Shown here: piece after piece, positions 41,321 through 48,959 of the stretch
Layout: each line of letters begins with the position of its first letter
How positions within the stretch are numbered: position 1 is the first letter of the stretch
Assembly (NCBI RefSeq): GCF_001263205.1
Contig: NZ_CP012333.1
Span: forward strand, 1-64,000
Direction of reading: 5' to 3'
Length of the DNA: 64,000 bases
Origin: Labilithrix luteola
GTDB taxonomy: Bacteria > Myxococcota_A > Polyangia > Polyangiales > Polyangiaceae
The notes under the pieces: generated by a model
Databases searched by the model: none
What the model was told of the DNA's origin: nothing
Seen by the model: the letters and a program-made list of their open reading frames with translations, nothing else
Program-made: the position numbers and the translations under genes

Positions 41321-41700
41321 GGCTCGCCGTACCTTTCCCACGATTGCATCGTGAGCTCTTCACCGTACGTGGTTGCAAAGTCCAGTTGCTCCGGCGTGTA
41401 TCCGTCGAAGTATTCCGAGTCCGTATCGCCGGGCTTGATGGCTACAAGCGACGTGACAAGTTCGCGCGTGCGGTCACCGTCATCAGTGTCGACCGGGGAC
41501 GGGTGACACCAGGTCTGACCCTCGTGCCAGACCACCCTACGGAACTTCGCATCACTCGAGCGCCCGCTCGTGTGCACCGCCTCAATCGTGATCCGGCTAG
41601 TGCCTCTATCGTCGTAGCGTCCTGTGTGGATTGCGTGAATCGTGAGCCGCGTTCCGTCCCAGAGGGCATACCTCAGGGTGAACAGCCGATCGCCCTTCAC
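41317..41700 (-). CDS. Hypothetical 127-residue protein, early leftward operon
   Basis: Started by ATGA overlap. Beta-rich N-terminal half (LFTLRYALWDGTRLTIHAIH) and acidic C-terminal half (IKPGDTDSEYFDGYTPEQL). No family recognised. Confidence 0.55.
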   Translation of the reverse strand: MKGDRLFTLRYALWDGTRLTIHAIHTGRYDDRGTSRITIEAVHTSGRSSDAKFRRVVWHEGQTWCHPSPVDTDDGDRTRELVTSLVAIKPGDTDSEYFDGYTPEQLDFATTYGEELTMQSWERYGEP

Positions 41701-41840
41701 TGTCCACCCCCGAACGCGCGTCGCGCCAACTCCCTAGCCGTCGCGTCGCGCGCCGCACGCGCCTCGAACTGCTCCGGCGTCACGAGACCACGCGCGACCA
41801 TGGCACGGAGCTCGTCCAAGGTTTTGCCGTTGGTGTTCAT
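41697..41840 (-). CDS. 47-residue short helical protein
   Basis: Started by ATGA overlap. LDELRAMVARGLVTPEQFEA is an SHOCT-like short helical motif often found at C-termini of bacterial proteins. Here it stands almost alone, which suggests an oligomerisation module. Confidence 0.55.
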   Translation of the reverse strand: MNTNGKTLDELRAMVARGLVTPEQFEARAARDATARELARRAFGGGQ

Positions 41841-42163
41841 GCCGCCACCTCGACGATCTCGAACTCTTCGACGAAGCCGCCGATCTCCCACACGCAACGG
41901 CCCGAGCTGCGCGGCGTGCCGAACGAGTGCGCGAAGTGATGGCCCTGCGACGCGACAAGCGCGCTCGCGAATTCGTGACGAAGATCGCCCTGCCTTGAGT
42001 AGTCCCGATGCGTAAGCGCGTACTGCAGCGCGCTTAGCTCCGCAGTCATCGCCGCGGGGCCTTTGCCGCCCCCCTTAGGCATCCCAACAGGGAGGCGCGC
42101 GCAAACCCGAGCGGCCGACTCCGCCGCAACAACCGAACCGTTGACCGTGAGTACGAGAGACAT
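41837..42163 (-). CDS. First gene of the early leftward operon, unknown function
   Basis: 108 residues, MSLVLTVNGSVVAAESAARV. The start at 42163 follows AAAGG-CTCACAC-CCT directly, a mini-hairpin with the recurrent heptamer as loop. A sigma-70-like promoter lies about 60 bp upstream. It is divergent from the Xre-family regulator, the position of a lytic-switch gene. No family recognised. Confidence 0.6.
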   Translation of the reverse strand: MSLVLTVNGSVVAAESAARVCARLPVGMPKGGGKGPAAMTAELSALQYALTHRDYSRQGDLRHEFASALVASQGHHFAHSFGTPRSSGRCVWEIGGFVEEFEIVEVAA

Positions 42164-42176
42164 AGGGTGTGAGCCT
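42164..42176 (-). promoter_or_regulatory. CTCACAC element at the operon's first start codon
   Basis: AGG, CTCACAC, CCT, then ATG on the minus strand. The three-base stem is weak alone, but the arrangement copies that at 41036-41050. Confidence 0.5.
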
Positions 42177-42223
42177 TTCTCGTTAGTGCGCTTTCGCGCT
42201 TTTGAATCCGTCGAACAATTCAA

Positions 42224-42252
42224 ACCCTAATCCCGGGTACCCCGACCGTCAA
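42224..42252 (-). promoter_or_regulatory. Sigma-70-like promoter with palindrome in the spacer
   Basis: On the minus strand TTGACG (42252-42247), a 17-bp spacer, and TAGGGT (42229-42224). The spacer contains the palindrome GGGTACCC (42235-42242), a candidate operator for the divergently encoded regulator. This is the clearest host-type promoter in the window. Confidence 0.65.
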
Positions 42253-42292
42253 GCGGCTAATCGCATTTTCTTTCTAAGCCACTATTCTCCTT

Positions 42293-42568
42293 ATGGGCAA
42301 TTCATCCGACGGCCGGACGCCGAAACACGAAAAGACGACACCCAAAAACGGGGTCGGCCACTGGCTACGAACTGCACGCCTGCGACGTCGGACGACGGAG
42401 GCAGCGCTCGCGAAAGCGCTAGGCACCGAGCAGTCGATGATCGCGATGATCGAACGCGGCGAAGCGCAGGCGAACGATGCCCTGCGCCAGCGCATCAACG
42501 CGTGGATTCGCGATGGACACCATGAAGGGGGCGTTCCAAAGCGCGGGCCGTACAACAAGGGCGGCTAA
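42293..42568 (+). CDS. Xre/Cro-type helix-turn-helix regulator, candidate repressor
   Basis: 91 residues. A basic N-terminal tail is followed by an HTH_3 domain at about 24-70 (WLRTARLRRRTTEAALAKAL, then GTEQSMIAMIERGEAQANDA). It is the only rightward gene in this part and is divergent from the early leftward operon, the classic repressor geometry. It lacks a C-terminal cleavage or dimerisation domain, so it could equally be Cro-like. Confidence 0.75.
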   Translation: MGNSSDGRTPKHEKTTPKNGVGHWLRTARLRRRTTEAALAKALGTEQSMIAMIERGEAQANDALRQRINAWIRDGHHEGGVPKRGPYNKGG

Positions 42569-42603
42569 CGTCGACTCCGCCACCACCGCTAACACGAATT
42601 ATC

Positions 42604-42638
42604 AATAGCGGCGCCGGGACCATCCCAGCGCCGCTATT
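42604..42638. terminator. Bidirectional terminator
   Basis: AATAGCGGCGC and GCGCCGCTATT form an 11-bp stem between the regulator gene and the convergent gene ending at 42675, with GCTTTAT on one side and A/T-rich sequence on the other. Confidence 0.85.
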
Positions 42639-42674
42639 GCTTTATGGCTTTCCGTCTCTCGTAATGGCGAATTA

Positions 42675-42947
42675 TCAATTAGTCACATCCGCCACAACTG
42701 CCACAATCCCACTGTCATCAATGATGCCCTCCGCTTCGAGCCCTTCGAGCAGCGCTGTCGCCTCTTCGTCGCTCGCGCACTCCGCCTGCAATGAGATCTC
42801 GTGGGCCAAGACCACCGCCTCGGCAACCTGCCGCGAAAACTCCGCGGCGATCTGGCGGAGCCTCCGCTGGGCCTTGGTCGGGGGCGAGTCGGTCGATGAC
42901 GAGTTGGTTCCCACGTACACACTAGTCAGCGCATCCGACGTCGCCAA
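42675..42947 (-). CDS. Hypothetical 90-residue protein, end of the primase-RuvC operon
   Basis: TTG start (MATSDALTSVYV) overlapping the RuvC-like gene by 22 bp; later GTG starts are possible. A helical region (AQRRLRQIAAEFSRQVAEAV) is followed by an acidic helix. Function unknown. Confidence 0.5.
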   Translation of the reverse strand: MATSDALTSVYVGTNSSSTDSPPTKAQRRLRQIAAEFSRQVAEAVVLAHEISLQAECASDEEATALLEGLEAEGIIDDSGIVAVVADVTN

Positions 42948-43423
42948 CCGCAGCCGCTCCCAAATCTCTCGGGCACCTTGAACCGCCCGACCGCGTTGAG
43001 CCCGATGCCGATGGCGTCGAGGGTGTGGGTCTTCGAGTCCTTCACCTCGCCGCGCTCCTCAGGCTCCCACCGCGCGGCGAGGGCCCGCTCCTCGGCGGTG
43101 AGGCGACTCCAGACGCGCCGACAGCACGCGTCCTTGTCCAGCGTCCCCTTCCACTCCCGCGGGGTGACGTAGCGCACGTCGACCCCGTGGGCCATCAGGA
43201 TGCCGGCCTGCGTGCCTGCGGTCACGGCGAGCTTGACGATGTCGTTCGGGTTCTTCGTCTTGCCGCCGGGGTAGATCACCGGATGCTCGATGACGGCGAC
43301 GGTGACGCCGTCGAGGATGTCCGGCGGTGGGGCGCCCTTGCCGCACGCCTGTAGGTCGCCGGTGGTCGCGTCGAACGTCGCCCACCCTGCGTTGTTGCCT
43401 GGGTCGATGGAGAGGAGCGCCAT
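42926..43423 (-). CDS. RuvC-like Holliday-junction resolvase
   Basis: 165 residues with an RNase H-fold active site: D7 (LLSIDPG), E46 (VAVIEHP) and D136 (THTLDAIGIGL), with an acidic partner just before. Phage RuvC-like enzymes resolve branched DNA before packaging. Encoded after the primase-helicase gene, across the GGAACTG cluster. Confidence 0.8.
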   Translation of the reverse strand: MALLSIDPGNNAGWATFDATTGDLQACGKGAPPPDILDGVTVAVIEHPVIYPGGKTKNPNDIVKLAVTAGTQAGILMAHGVDVRYVTPREWKGTLDKDACCRRVWSRLTAEERALAARWEPEERGEVKDSKTHTLDAIGIGLNAVGRFKVPERFGSGCGWRRRMR

Positions 43424-43696
43424 GGTTCAGCTCTGTCCTTGTCTTCGTGCCTTCAACCTGTCTCTGAAAACCCGGCCCGGTACCCGCCCTCTATCCGGGG
43501 CGTTTCACTGCCCCGGATATCGGGCGGAACTACCTGGGTCGGTCGGGTACTAGTTCCGGAACCGGAACTGATGAAACCCCTATAAAATAGGGCGATTTCT
43601 CATCGCAGTTCCGCCGGAACTGCTCCGGAACTGCAGTTCCCAGGGCAGTTCCGGACCAGTTCCGGGAACTGCTCCGGAACTGGCCCGAGCGCCCTC
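43424..43696. other. Non-coding gap: heptamer cluster, candidate origin or operator array
   Basis: No gene is seen. A composite hairpin at 43484-43527 (CCGCCC, then TATCCGGGGC with GCCCCGGATA, then GGGCGG) is followed by an AT-rich inverted repeat CCCTAT-AAA-ATAGGG (43578-43592). The GGAACTG cluster ends only 14 bp before the 3' end of the primase-helicase gene. Confidence 0.7.
43551..43682. repeat. Nine GGAACTG/CAGTTCC heptamers in 119 bp
   Basis: Exact copies start at 43564, 43616, 43627, 43665 and 43676 (+) and at 43606, 43634, 43646 and 43657 (-), plus one variant at 43551. They form three perfect palindromes: CAGTTCCGCCGGAACTG (43606-43622), GGAACTGCAGTTCC (43627-43640) and CAGTTCCGGGAACTG (43657-43671). 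Many neighbouring starts are 10-12 bp apart, one helical turn. Confidence 0.92.
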
Positions 43697-45949
43697 TCAG
43701 AGGGCCTTCTTGACCCCCATCCATCGACCCTCTCCGCTCTGGCAAACAACCCCCCGCAGCCTCAGCCGTTCGACGAACGTGGTGTCCACGTACGCCTGAC
43801 GCGCGAGCTCACTCGCCGTCACGAACACCAAGTCCGACGCAAGCACATCGAGCACGCGCTGCGTCTGATGCTCCTCGCCGTTGAGCGCGTAGCCGCCGGT
43901 CTTGCCCAGCTTCACGATCTCCCCGTCCTCCGACATCTCCATAAGCGTGTCGTTGACCAATTTGCGGTTCCGGCCCACGGCCTCGCGGATGGCGGTGACG
44001 TTGGCCATCGGGCCCGTCGCCAGCACGAGACGAATCGCCTGCTTCGTGTCCCCTTCCTTGAGCGGGTCCCGCGCCGGCTTCGCCTCGTCCTCCGAGAACG
44101 CCACGAGGCGCGCGTCCTTCGTCAGCTCCACATTCACGGGCGCGGGCTTCTTCTGGGGACCGGGCTTGTCACAGACCATCCGCATGCGCTTGACCCCGTT
44201 CTCCGATTCGCTCACGGGCTCAAACCGGAAGACGATGTCGCACTGGTCGCGCATGCTCGAGTGACCGCGCATGCCCCCGCCCTTGTTTGCGTGGTGGATG
44301 AAGACCACCGTGCAGCCGGTCAGTTCGGTGAACGTGCCTGCGTGCTTGATGCCCTCTGAGAACTGCGACGCGTTCTCGTCCAGCCCTCCAGGCATCGCCG
44401 CAGAGACCGAATCGAACACCAGGAGGGTGATGCCTTGCTCCTTCACGTGCTCGGTGAGCTCCGCCCAGAACTCCACATTGTCGAGCCGCTGCCCGCCGTA
44501 GCGGTAGCCGAGGTCAGGAATGTCCTGGCCCTCCATCATCCCGGACATCGCGGTCACGATCTCCAGGTGGTTCACACGGCGCTGGGTCTCTTGCATGCCG
44601 TCCTCGTAGTCGAGGTAGATCGCCCTGCCCTGCTTCACCGGGTACATCTCCAGCCATGGCTTCCCGGTTGCCACCGAGATGGCGAGGGACAACGCTGACC
44701 AAGTCTTCACGGAGCCGCCCTCTGCGAAGAAGGCCACGACCTTGCCCTCCGGAATCAAGCCTTCGAGGAGGTAGCTCGGCGGAGGGATGGGCTTGTTCCA
44801 TCCTCCCCACCGGATGCCTAACTTGTCGAGGACACGGTCGTCAGACGAGTCGGCGGCCTCTTCGGCGCGCTTCTCCGCCAGCATCTGATCGAGAATGCTC
44901 GTCGGGGGAGGCTCCTTTGGCGCGTTGAGCAGCGCCTGGAACTGTGCGAAGCCCTTCTCGTCGAAGCCGGTCAAGAGCGCGCGCGCCGCGTCGACGGCCT
45001 CGTGTCCGACGCAGGATGCAAGGTTCGCCCAGCTTCCGACCAGGCCTCCGCTCTCAGCCTTCAGCCAGGTCTTCTGTACCGTCCGCGTGCGCTTTGGGCG
45101 GTCCTCGTCGCCCACGAGCCGGCACACGTCGCACACGAAGTCGACGGCGGCGTCCTGGTCCCACCCCAGGTGCCAGAGCACTCCGGCGAGCGCGAGCTGC
45201 GTGCCGTCGCGTCCCTCTCCCTTCGCAGGCCACGCGTTCGCCAAGATCGCTGCGGCGCGCTCGAGGCGCGTGCCGCTCACGGGAATGGTCTCCTCTCGAG
45301 GGGCCGTGAGGGCCTGCTCGACTTTGCGAATCTGCTCTGCCTGCCAGTCCGCGCCGGTGAGCGCTGGCTGCCAGAGGCCGATGTCGTCCGCGTTCTCGGT
45401 GGTCGGGAGATCAAGGACGACGCCATCGCGCATCGCACGCGGCGCGCGGAACAGGTGCTGCCAGTCCTTGCATTTGCGGTCGGCGACGATGCCGTAGACG
45501 CGCTGCAGGTAGTTGCACCATGCAAGGTACAGCTCCGACCACGACGCCGCCTCATCAGCGTCGAGGATGTAGAAGGGGCGCGGCAGCCGGCCCACGATGC
45601 GGTAACCGCCGCGTGTGCGGTAGATGAAGGCGCCGTCGAGGATCAGGTCGTTGGCCTTCTCCATCTCCGCCTCGAACCACTCGTCCGTCCCCACGTGGCC
45701 CGGCCCGTCGACGTCGAACACCGCGAGCTGCATCTGGATGTTCGCCTCGTCGGCGTGCTCGGTGATCGACGCGTGCGTGTGACGGTGCACGATGTCGGCC
45801 GAGTACGAAACGAAGTGCGCGTCGGTGTCGTAGTCCTCGGTGAGCGTGCGCGCGATCGGGAAGAGGTTGCCGCGCGCGTCCTGGTGCTTCGGCCATCCGC
45901 CGACCTGGGCGTGCTCGAAGATCAGCGTCGAGACGGGAGGGTTTGCCAT
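43697..45949 (-). CDS. Primase-polymerase / RepA-like helicase fusion
   Basis: 750 residues from the leaderless ATG at 45949. N-terminal half: primase-polymerase-like, with acidic D79-x-D81 (AVFDVDG), RTRGGYRIVGRL and DWQHLFRAPRA. C-terminal half: RecA-fold ATPase of the RepA/AAA_25 type with Walker A FFAEGGSVKTW (K415), Walker B TLLVFDSVSA, and a VVFIHHANKGGG sensor. A winged-helix end follows. It would prime and unwind the fork. An upstream GTG frame to 46033 would run through the promoter and is rejected. Confidence 0.85.
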   Translation of the reverse strand: MANPPVSTLIFEHAQVGGWPKHQDARGNLFPIARTLTEDYDTDAHFVSYSADIVHRHTHASITEHADEANIQMQLAVFDVDGPGHVGTDEWFEAEMEKANDLILDGAFIYRTRGGYRIVGRLPRPFYILDADEAASWSELYLAWCNYLQRVYGIVADRKCKDWQHLFRAPRAMRDGVVLDLPTTENADDIGLWQPALTGADWQAEQIRKVEQALTAPREETIPVSGTRLERAAAILANAWPAKGEGRDGTQLALAGVLWHLGWDQDAAVDFVCDVCRLVGDEDRPKRTRTVQKTWLKAESGGLVGSWANLASCVGHEAVDAARALLTGFDEKGFAQFQALLNAPKEPPPTSILDQMLAEKRAEEAADSSDDRVLDKLGIRWGGWNKPIPPPSYLLEGLIPEGKVVAFFAEGGSVKTWSALSLAISVATGKPWLEMYPVKQGRAIYLDYEDGMQETQRRVNHLEIVTAMSGMMEGQDIPDLGYRYGGQRLDNVEFWAELTEHVKEQGITLLVFDSVSAAMPGGLDENASQFSEGIKHAGTFTELTGCTVVFIHHANKGGGMRGHSSMRDQCDIVFRFEPVSESENGVKRMRMVCDKPGPQKKPAPVNVELTKDARLVAFSEDEAKPARDPLKEGDTKQAIRLVLATGPMANVTAIREAVGRNRKLVNDTLMEMSEDGEIVKLGKTGGYALNGEEHQTQRVLDVLASDLVFVTASELARQAYVDTTFVERLRLRGVVCQSGEGRWMGVKKAL

Positions 45950-45955
45950 GCCCAC

Positions 45956-45983
45956 AATACTCAGTTCAGAGGGGGTCTTGTCC
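45956..45983 (-). promoter_or_regulatory. Phage-type promoter P5, leaderless, minus strand
   Basis: On the minus strand GGACAAGAC (45983-45975), 12 bp, GAGTATT (45962-45956), then 6 bp to the ATG at 45949. It is the most divergent member of the set but keeps both spacings. Back-to-back with P3. Confidence 0.7.
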
Positions 45984-46038
45984 GCGCGGCCTGAAAGAAA
46001 GTTGAGCCGCGCCTCCGTAACGAAAGCGACCACGGCCC

Positions 46039-46066
46039 GGACAAAACCCGTGCCCCAGTGAGTGTA
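46039..46066 (+). promoter_or_regulatory. Phage-type promoter P3, leaderless
   Basis: GGACAAAAC (46039-46047), 12 bp, GAGTGTA (46060-46066), 6 bp, ATG at 46073. It drives the rightward replication arm. Confidence 0.75.
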
Positions 46067-46072
46067 GGGGGC

Positions 46073-46540
46073 ATGACGAACGCAACGCCGAAGCGCTCAA
46101 AGGTCCCTGACGGCAAGTGCCACATCTGCATGGTCCGCGATGCCGAGCCCGGCGCGCGCGCCGACGATCTCTGCGCGCGCTGCGACGAAGCTCTAAGCAG
46201 CGCCGCCAGGACCGCCTCGGAAGCTGGCGCCGACCTAATGGAGCTGCTGCTCATTACGGTCGGGCATCTCTGCCATCCGCGAGTGCCGCTGCCCTACCAA
46301 GTCGACGACTGCGTCCGCGAGGTCGCCAAGGCGTTCGACAAGAACATCACGCTCATCCTCCGCACGGTGCTCTACCTCCACAACGAAGAAGTCGACGCGT
46401 GCAATGATGCAATCGAAGAGGTGTCGGCGCTCGAAGACGTAGTCGAGGCGCAAGACGACTTGCTCAAGATCATTCGCGGCGCCTGCGACGTGGCGCTCTC
46501 CGTTTCCCTGGCCGAGGAGAACACCCGCCGGGCTGGGTGA
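46073..46540 (+). CDS. Zinc-ribbon protein, first gene of the rightward arm
   Basis: 155 residues from the leaderless ATG; a GTG at 46058 would overlap the promoter. The CHICMVRDAEPGA and DDLCARC pair forms a zinc ribbon, followed by long helices (ITLILRTVLYLHNEEVDACN). As the first gene behind P3 it may act early. Function unknown. Confidence 0.6.
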   Translation: MTNATPKRSKVPDGKCHICMVRDAEPGARADDLCARCDEALSSAARTASEAGADLMELLLITVGHLCHPRVPLPYQVDDCVREVAKAFDKNITLILRTVLYLHNEEVDACNDAIEEVSALEDVVEAQDDLLKIIRGACDVALSVSLAEENTRRAG

Positions 46541-47856
46541 CCGCGCGACCGCGGGTTGAGTCCGCGATACCGCTCGTCTCACCGTCGCAAATCAAGACGT
46601 ACCGCAGGTGCGCGCGACGGTGGGGCTGGCAGTACATCACGAAGATTCGCACGCCGTCCTCGCCTGCCGCTGAACTCGGCACCGACGTCGACGACAACCA
46701 GCTGCAGCCCTACCTCAGAGACGGGCGACCGTTCGACTTCACGCGCATTAGCGGGGAGATTGCGAACAGCCTGCTCGAATTCCTTCCGCGCCCCGCGACG
46801 GAGGGAACGCCGCTCGAAGTGCAAAAGCACTTCATCCTGCCGAGCCCTGCAGCGAAGGGAGAATTCGGATTCCAGGGATACAAAGACCTCGTTCTGCCCG
46901 ATAGCAAGTGGTCGCCAGGACTCGCGGGCGGTGCGCCGTACGTCGGCGACTTCAAGACGACGAGTGACTTCAAGTGGGCTCTCACCGAAGAGACCATCTT
47001 GGAGGACGAGCAGGCCATGGTCTACGCGGCCGACGCGATCTTCCAAACGCGTTCGCCCATCATCGACCTCGACTGGATGTACGCGCGCACTCGCGGCGCT
47101 CGGAAGTCCAAACGCGTGCACGTCCGAGTGACGGCGGAGCACGTCGTCGGGCAGTTCCAGCAAATCGAGGCCACCGCCATCGAGATGTTCGACGCCCGCA
47201 AGAACATCACCGACCCGCTCGCACTGCCGCCGAGCCCGGAAGCATGCGCCGACTTCGGCGGGTGCCCATTCCGCGACCGCTGCAACCTCTCGCCGAGCGA
47301 GCACGTTGCCGGGCTCGAAGCGCTCGCAGCCAAGTCCGACCCACTCATTCAACTCAAGAAGAAAGCAGACGTCCAATCCATGTCCAGCACCAGCTCGCTC
47401 CTCGCCAACCTCAAGGCAAAGAAGGCCGGTCTCGCCGCCGCGGCCGCGCCTGCACCTGCGCCCACGCCCGCCGCGCAACCGTCCCTCGAAGAGCATGTCG
47501 CGGCGAACCCGCGCGCGTCGTTCCTCACGCAGCCCATGCCGCCGGCCGGCACCCTCGGCATCAACCCGCCCGAGTCGCGCCTGCCACCCCCGCCCCCCGA
47601 GGCGCTCCCTGAGCCGCCACCGGTCGGTGAGGCCGCGACCGCGCCGAAGAAGCGCATCACGGCCAAGGCGCGCGCCGCGCAGAAGGCGGCCGAGACCGAG
47701 CCCGCCGCGCCGGCTGCCGCCACGGACCCGCGCCAGCTCTCGCTGCCCCTCGACCCGCCGGACGCGTACGACGCCGGCCGCACCATCGTCAACGTTCGCG
47801 ACCTCGCAGACGCCATCGTCGACAACCTCATCGCACGCCTCAAGGCGGTCGGCTGA
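46537..47856 (+). CDS. PD-(D/E)XK nuclease with Fe-S-type cysteines and Pro/Ala-rich tail
   Basis: 439 residues from a GTG overlapping the previous stop. The RecB/Cas4-like fold is marked by SPSQIKTYRRCARRW, an acidic residue near 117 and DFKTT (D138, K140), then QAMVYA. Cysteines C25, C237, C243 and C249 match the four-Cys Fe-S cage of AddB/Cas4-type exonucleases. Residues about 275-400 are a disordered Pro/Ala/Lys linker leading to QLSLPLDPPDAYDA and a short helix, possibly a tether. Likely 5'-3' exonuclease in recombination or end processing. Confidence 0.8.
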   Translation: MTARPRVESAIPLVSPSQIKTYRRCARRWGWQYITKIRTPSSPAAELGTDVDDNQLQPYLRDGRPFDFTRISGEIANSLLEFLPRPATEGTPLEVQKHFILPSPAAKGEFGFQGYKDLVLPDSKWSPGLAGGAPYVGDFKTTSDFKWALTEETILEDEQAMVYAADAIFQTRSPIIDLDWMYARTRGARKSKRVHVRVTAEHVVGQFQQIEATAIEMFDARKNITDPLALPPSPEACADFGGCPFRDRCNLSPSEHVAGLEALAAKSDPLIQLKKKADVQSMSSTSSLLANLKAKKAGLAAAAAPAPAPTPAAQPSLEEHVAANPRASFLTQPMPPAGTLGINPPESRLPPPPPEALPEPPPVGEAATAPKKRITAKARAAQKAAETEPAAPAAATDPRQLSLPLDPPDAYDAGRTIVNVRDLADAIVDNLIARLKAVG

Positions 47857-48170
47857 TGATCTCCACTGGCAAGACCCTCGGCCGCTACGCGGTCAGCCTC
47901 GACCGCGACGGCAACGAGATGTGCGAGCTCGCCGGCCCGGTCACGCTGCCGGCCAGCTACGCCGAGCGCGAGATCCAGCTCGCGGAAAAGAACCTTTCCC
48001 GTGGTCGCTCCCGTGTCGATCTCGTCATCACGCGCACGACCCTGCACCTCACCGTGCAGCGCTCGCGTGAGGCTATCCCCGATTGGGGCGACCGGTTCAA
48101 GAAGGACCCGCGCCGATTCGGCTCCCTCCCGCGCCCCGGCGTTGTCGAGGTCCGCCGTGACGGCTGGTGA
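47856..48170 (+). CDS. Hypothetical 104-residue protein
   Basis: TGATG start (MISTGKTLGRYAVSLDRDGN). Beta-rich with an RGRSRVDLVITRTTLHLTVQ segment. Function unknown. Confidence 0.55.
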   Translation: MISTGKTLGRYAVSLDRDGNEMCELAGPVTLPASYAEREIQLAEKNLSRGRSRVDLVITRTTLHLTVQRSREAIPDWGDRFKKDPRRFGSLPRPGVVEVRRDGW

Positions 48171-48255
48171 CGTGCTCGCCCTAACGTTCGTCTTCGCGCT
48201 CATGATCATCTACTGGCCGCCCGACCCGCCTCCACCGCCGTGGCGCTGGGGCTGA
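48157..48255 (+). CDS. 32-residue membrane peptide with Pro-rich tail
   Basis: GTG start within the end of the previous gene. A hydrophobic span (VLALTFVFALMIIYW) is followed by PPDPPPPPWRWG. The stop overlaps the next ATG (TGATG), which favours translation, but such a short frame is uncertain. Confidence 0.4.
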   Translation: MTAGDVLALTFVFALMIIYWPPDPPPPPWRWG

Positions 48256-48428
48256 TGGGCACGAAAGAACTCGTCGCACTCCTCCGGGAGTGCGTCGGGC
48301 TCCTTCGGGAGCACGAACACGAGGCGTGCAACGACTGGGGCCACTCCCCAGGTCTGGACGGCGGCGCCCACAAGCCGGGCTGTCGATGGGCGAAAGCCTT
48401 GGAGCAGGCGAAGGGACTGGGATTCTGA
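48255..48428 (+). CDS. Hypothetical 57-residue protein
   Basis: TGATG start (MGTKELVALLRECVGLLREH). Helical, then a His/Cys-containing segment (EACNDWGHSPGLDGGAHKPGC). Possible metal site. Function unknown. Confidence 0.5.
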   Translation: MGTKELVALLRECVGLLREHEHEACNDWGHSPGLDGGAHKPGCRWAKALEQAKGLGF

Positions 48429-48640
48429 TGAGCGATACCGAAGTAGCCGCTGTGCCGGAGTGCTGCTCCTTCTGCAAGAAGACGCGCAAGCAGGTGAAAG
48501 TCCTCATTCGAGGCAAGCACGCGTTCATCTGCAACCTGTGCGTCGGCCTCGCGCAGACGCCGCTCGCGCGCGTCGCCCACTGCGTGGAATGCACGGTGGT
48601 GAATGGCAAACACGATCCCGAGTGCCCGGAGGCGACATGA
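48428..48640 (+). CDS. ClpX-type zinc-finger miniprotein
   Basis: 70 residues from a TGATG start. CSFCKKTRKQVKVLIRGKHA and FICNLCV match the C4 zinc-binding domain that forms the N-terminus of ClpX (family consensus CSFCGK...V..LI.G....ICDEC). No AAA domain follows. In ClpX this domain dimerises and docks SspB-like adaptors and some substrates. A free copy could compete for, or redirect, the host ClpXP protease (inference). Confidence 0.7.
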   Translation: MSDTEVAAVPECCSFCKKTRKQVKVLIRGKHAFICNLCVGLAQTPLARVAHCVECTVVNGKHDPECPEAT

Positions 48641-48954
48641 GCAAGCCGTATCAAAAGAAGAGCGGCTCGCCGCGCAAGCGTAAGCGCACGCCGAAGCAGA
48701 CCACGGTCGTAGCAGGTGCCGTGCTGAAGCCGCTCTACCCCGCACGCCCTATTCCTCACATCGCGTGGTCTCCCCGGCCCAAACAACGAAACTGGAGACG
48801 CATCATGATGACTGCACTCTACACACTCGGCGTCGCCTGGTGGTTCTATTACGGGCACGAGGCTGGCGGCTGGAGCACCGAGCTAGGCAATGTCTGTTAC
48901 TGCTTCGCCGCCTACATCGCGGGTGACGCGCTTCACGCGCTGTCGCGGGATTAG
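48637..48954 (+). CDS. Basic-tailed membrane protein
   Basis: 105 residues from an ATGA overlap. A very basic first 28 residues (KKSGSPRKRKRTPKQ) precede two hydrophobic segments at about 57-70 and 83-100 (LYTLGVAWWFYYG, VCYCFAAYIAGDAL). The basic part would face the cytoplasm and could touch nucleic acid. Function unknown. Confidence 0.5.
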   Translation: MSKPYQKKSGSPRKRKRTPKQTTVVAGAVLKPLYPARPIPHIAWSPRPKQRNWRRIMMTALYTLGVAWWFYYGHEAGGWSTELGNVCYCFAAYIAGDALHALSRD

Positions 48955-48959
48955 CGAAT

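Noticed and set aside
46058..46072. GTG at 46058 as start of the first rightward gene
   Set aside because: It lies within the GAGTGTA box of P3, upstream of the predicted RNA start; the ATG at 46073 matches the geometry of the other leaderless genes.
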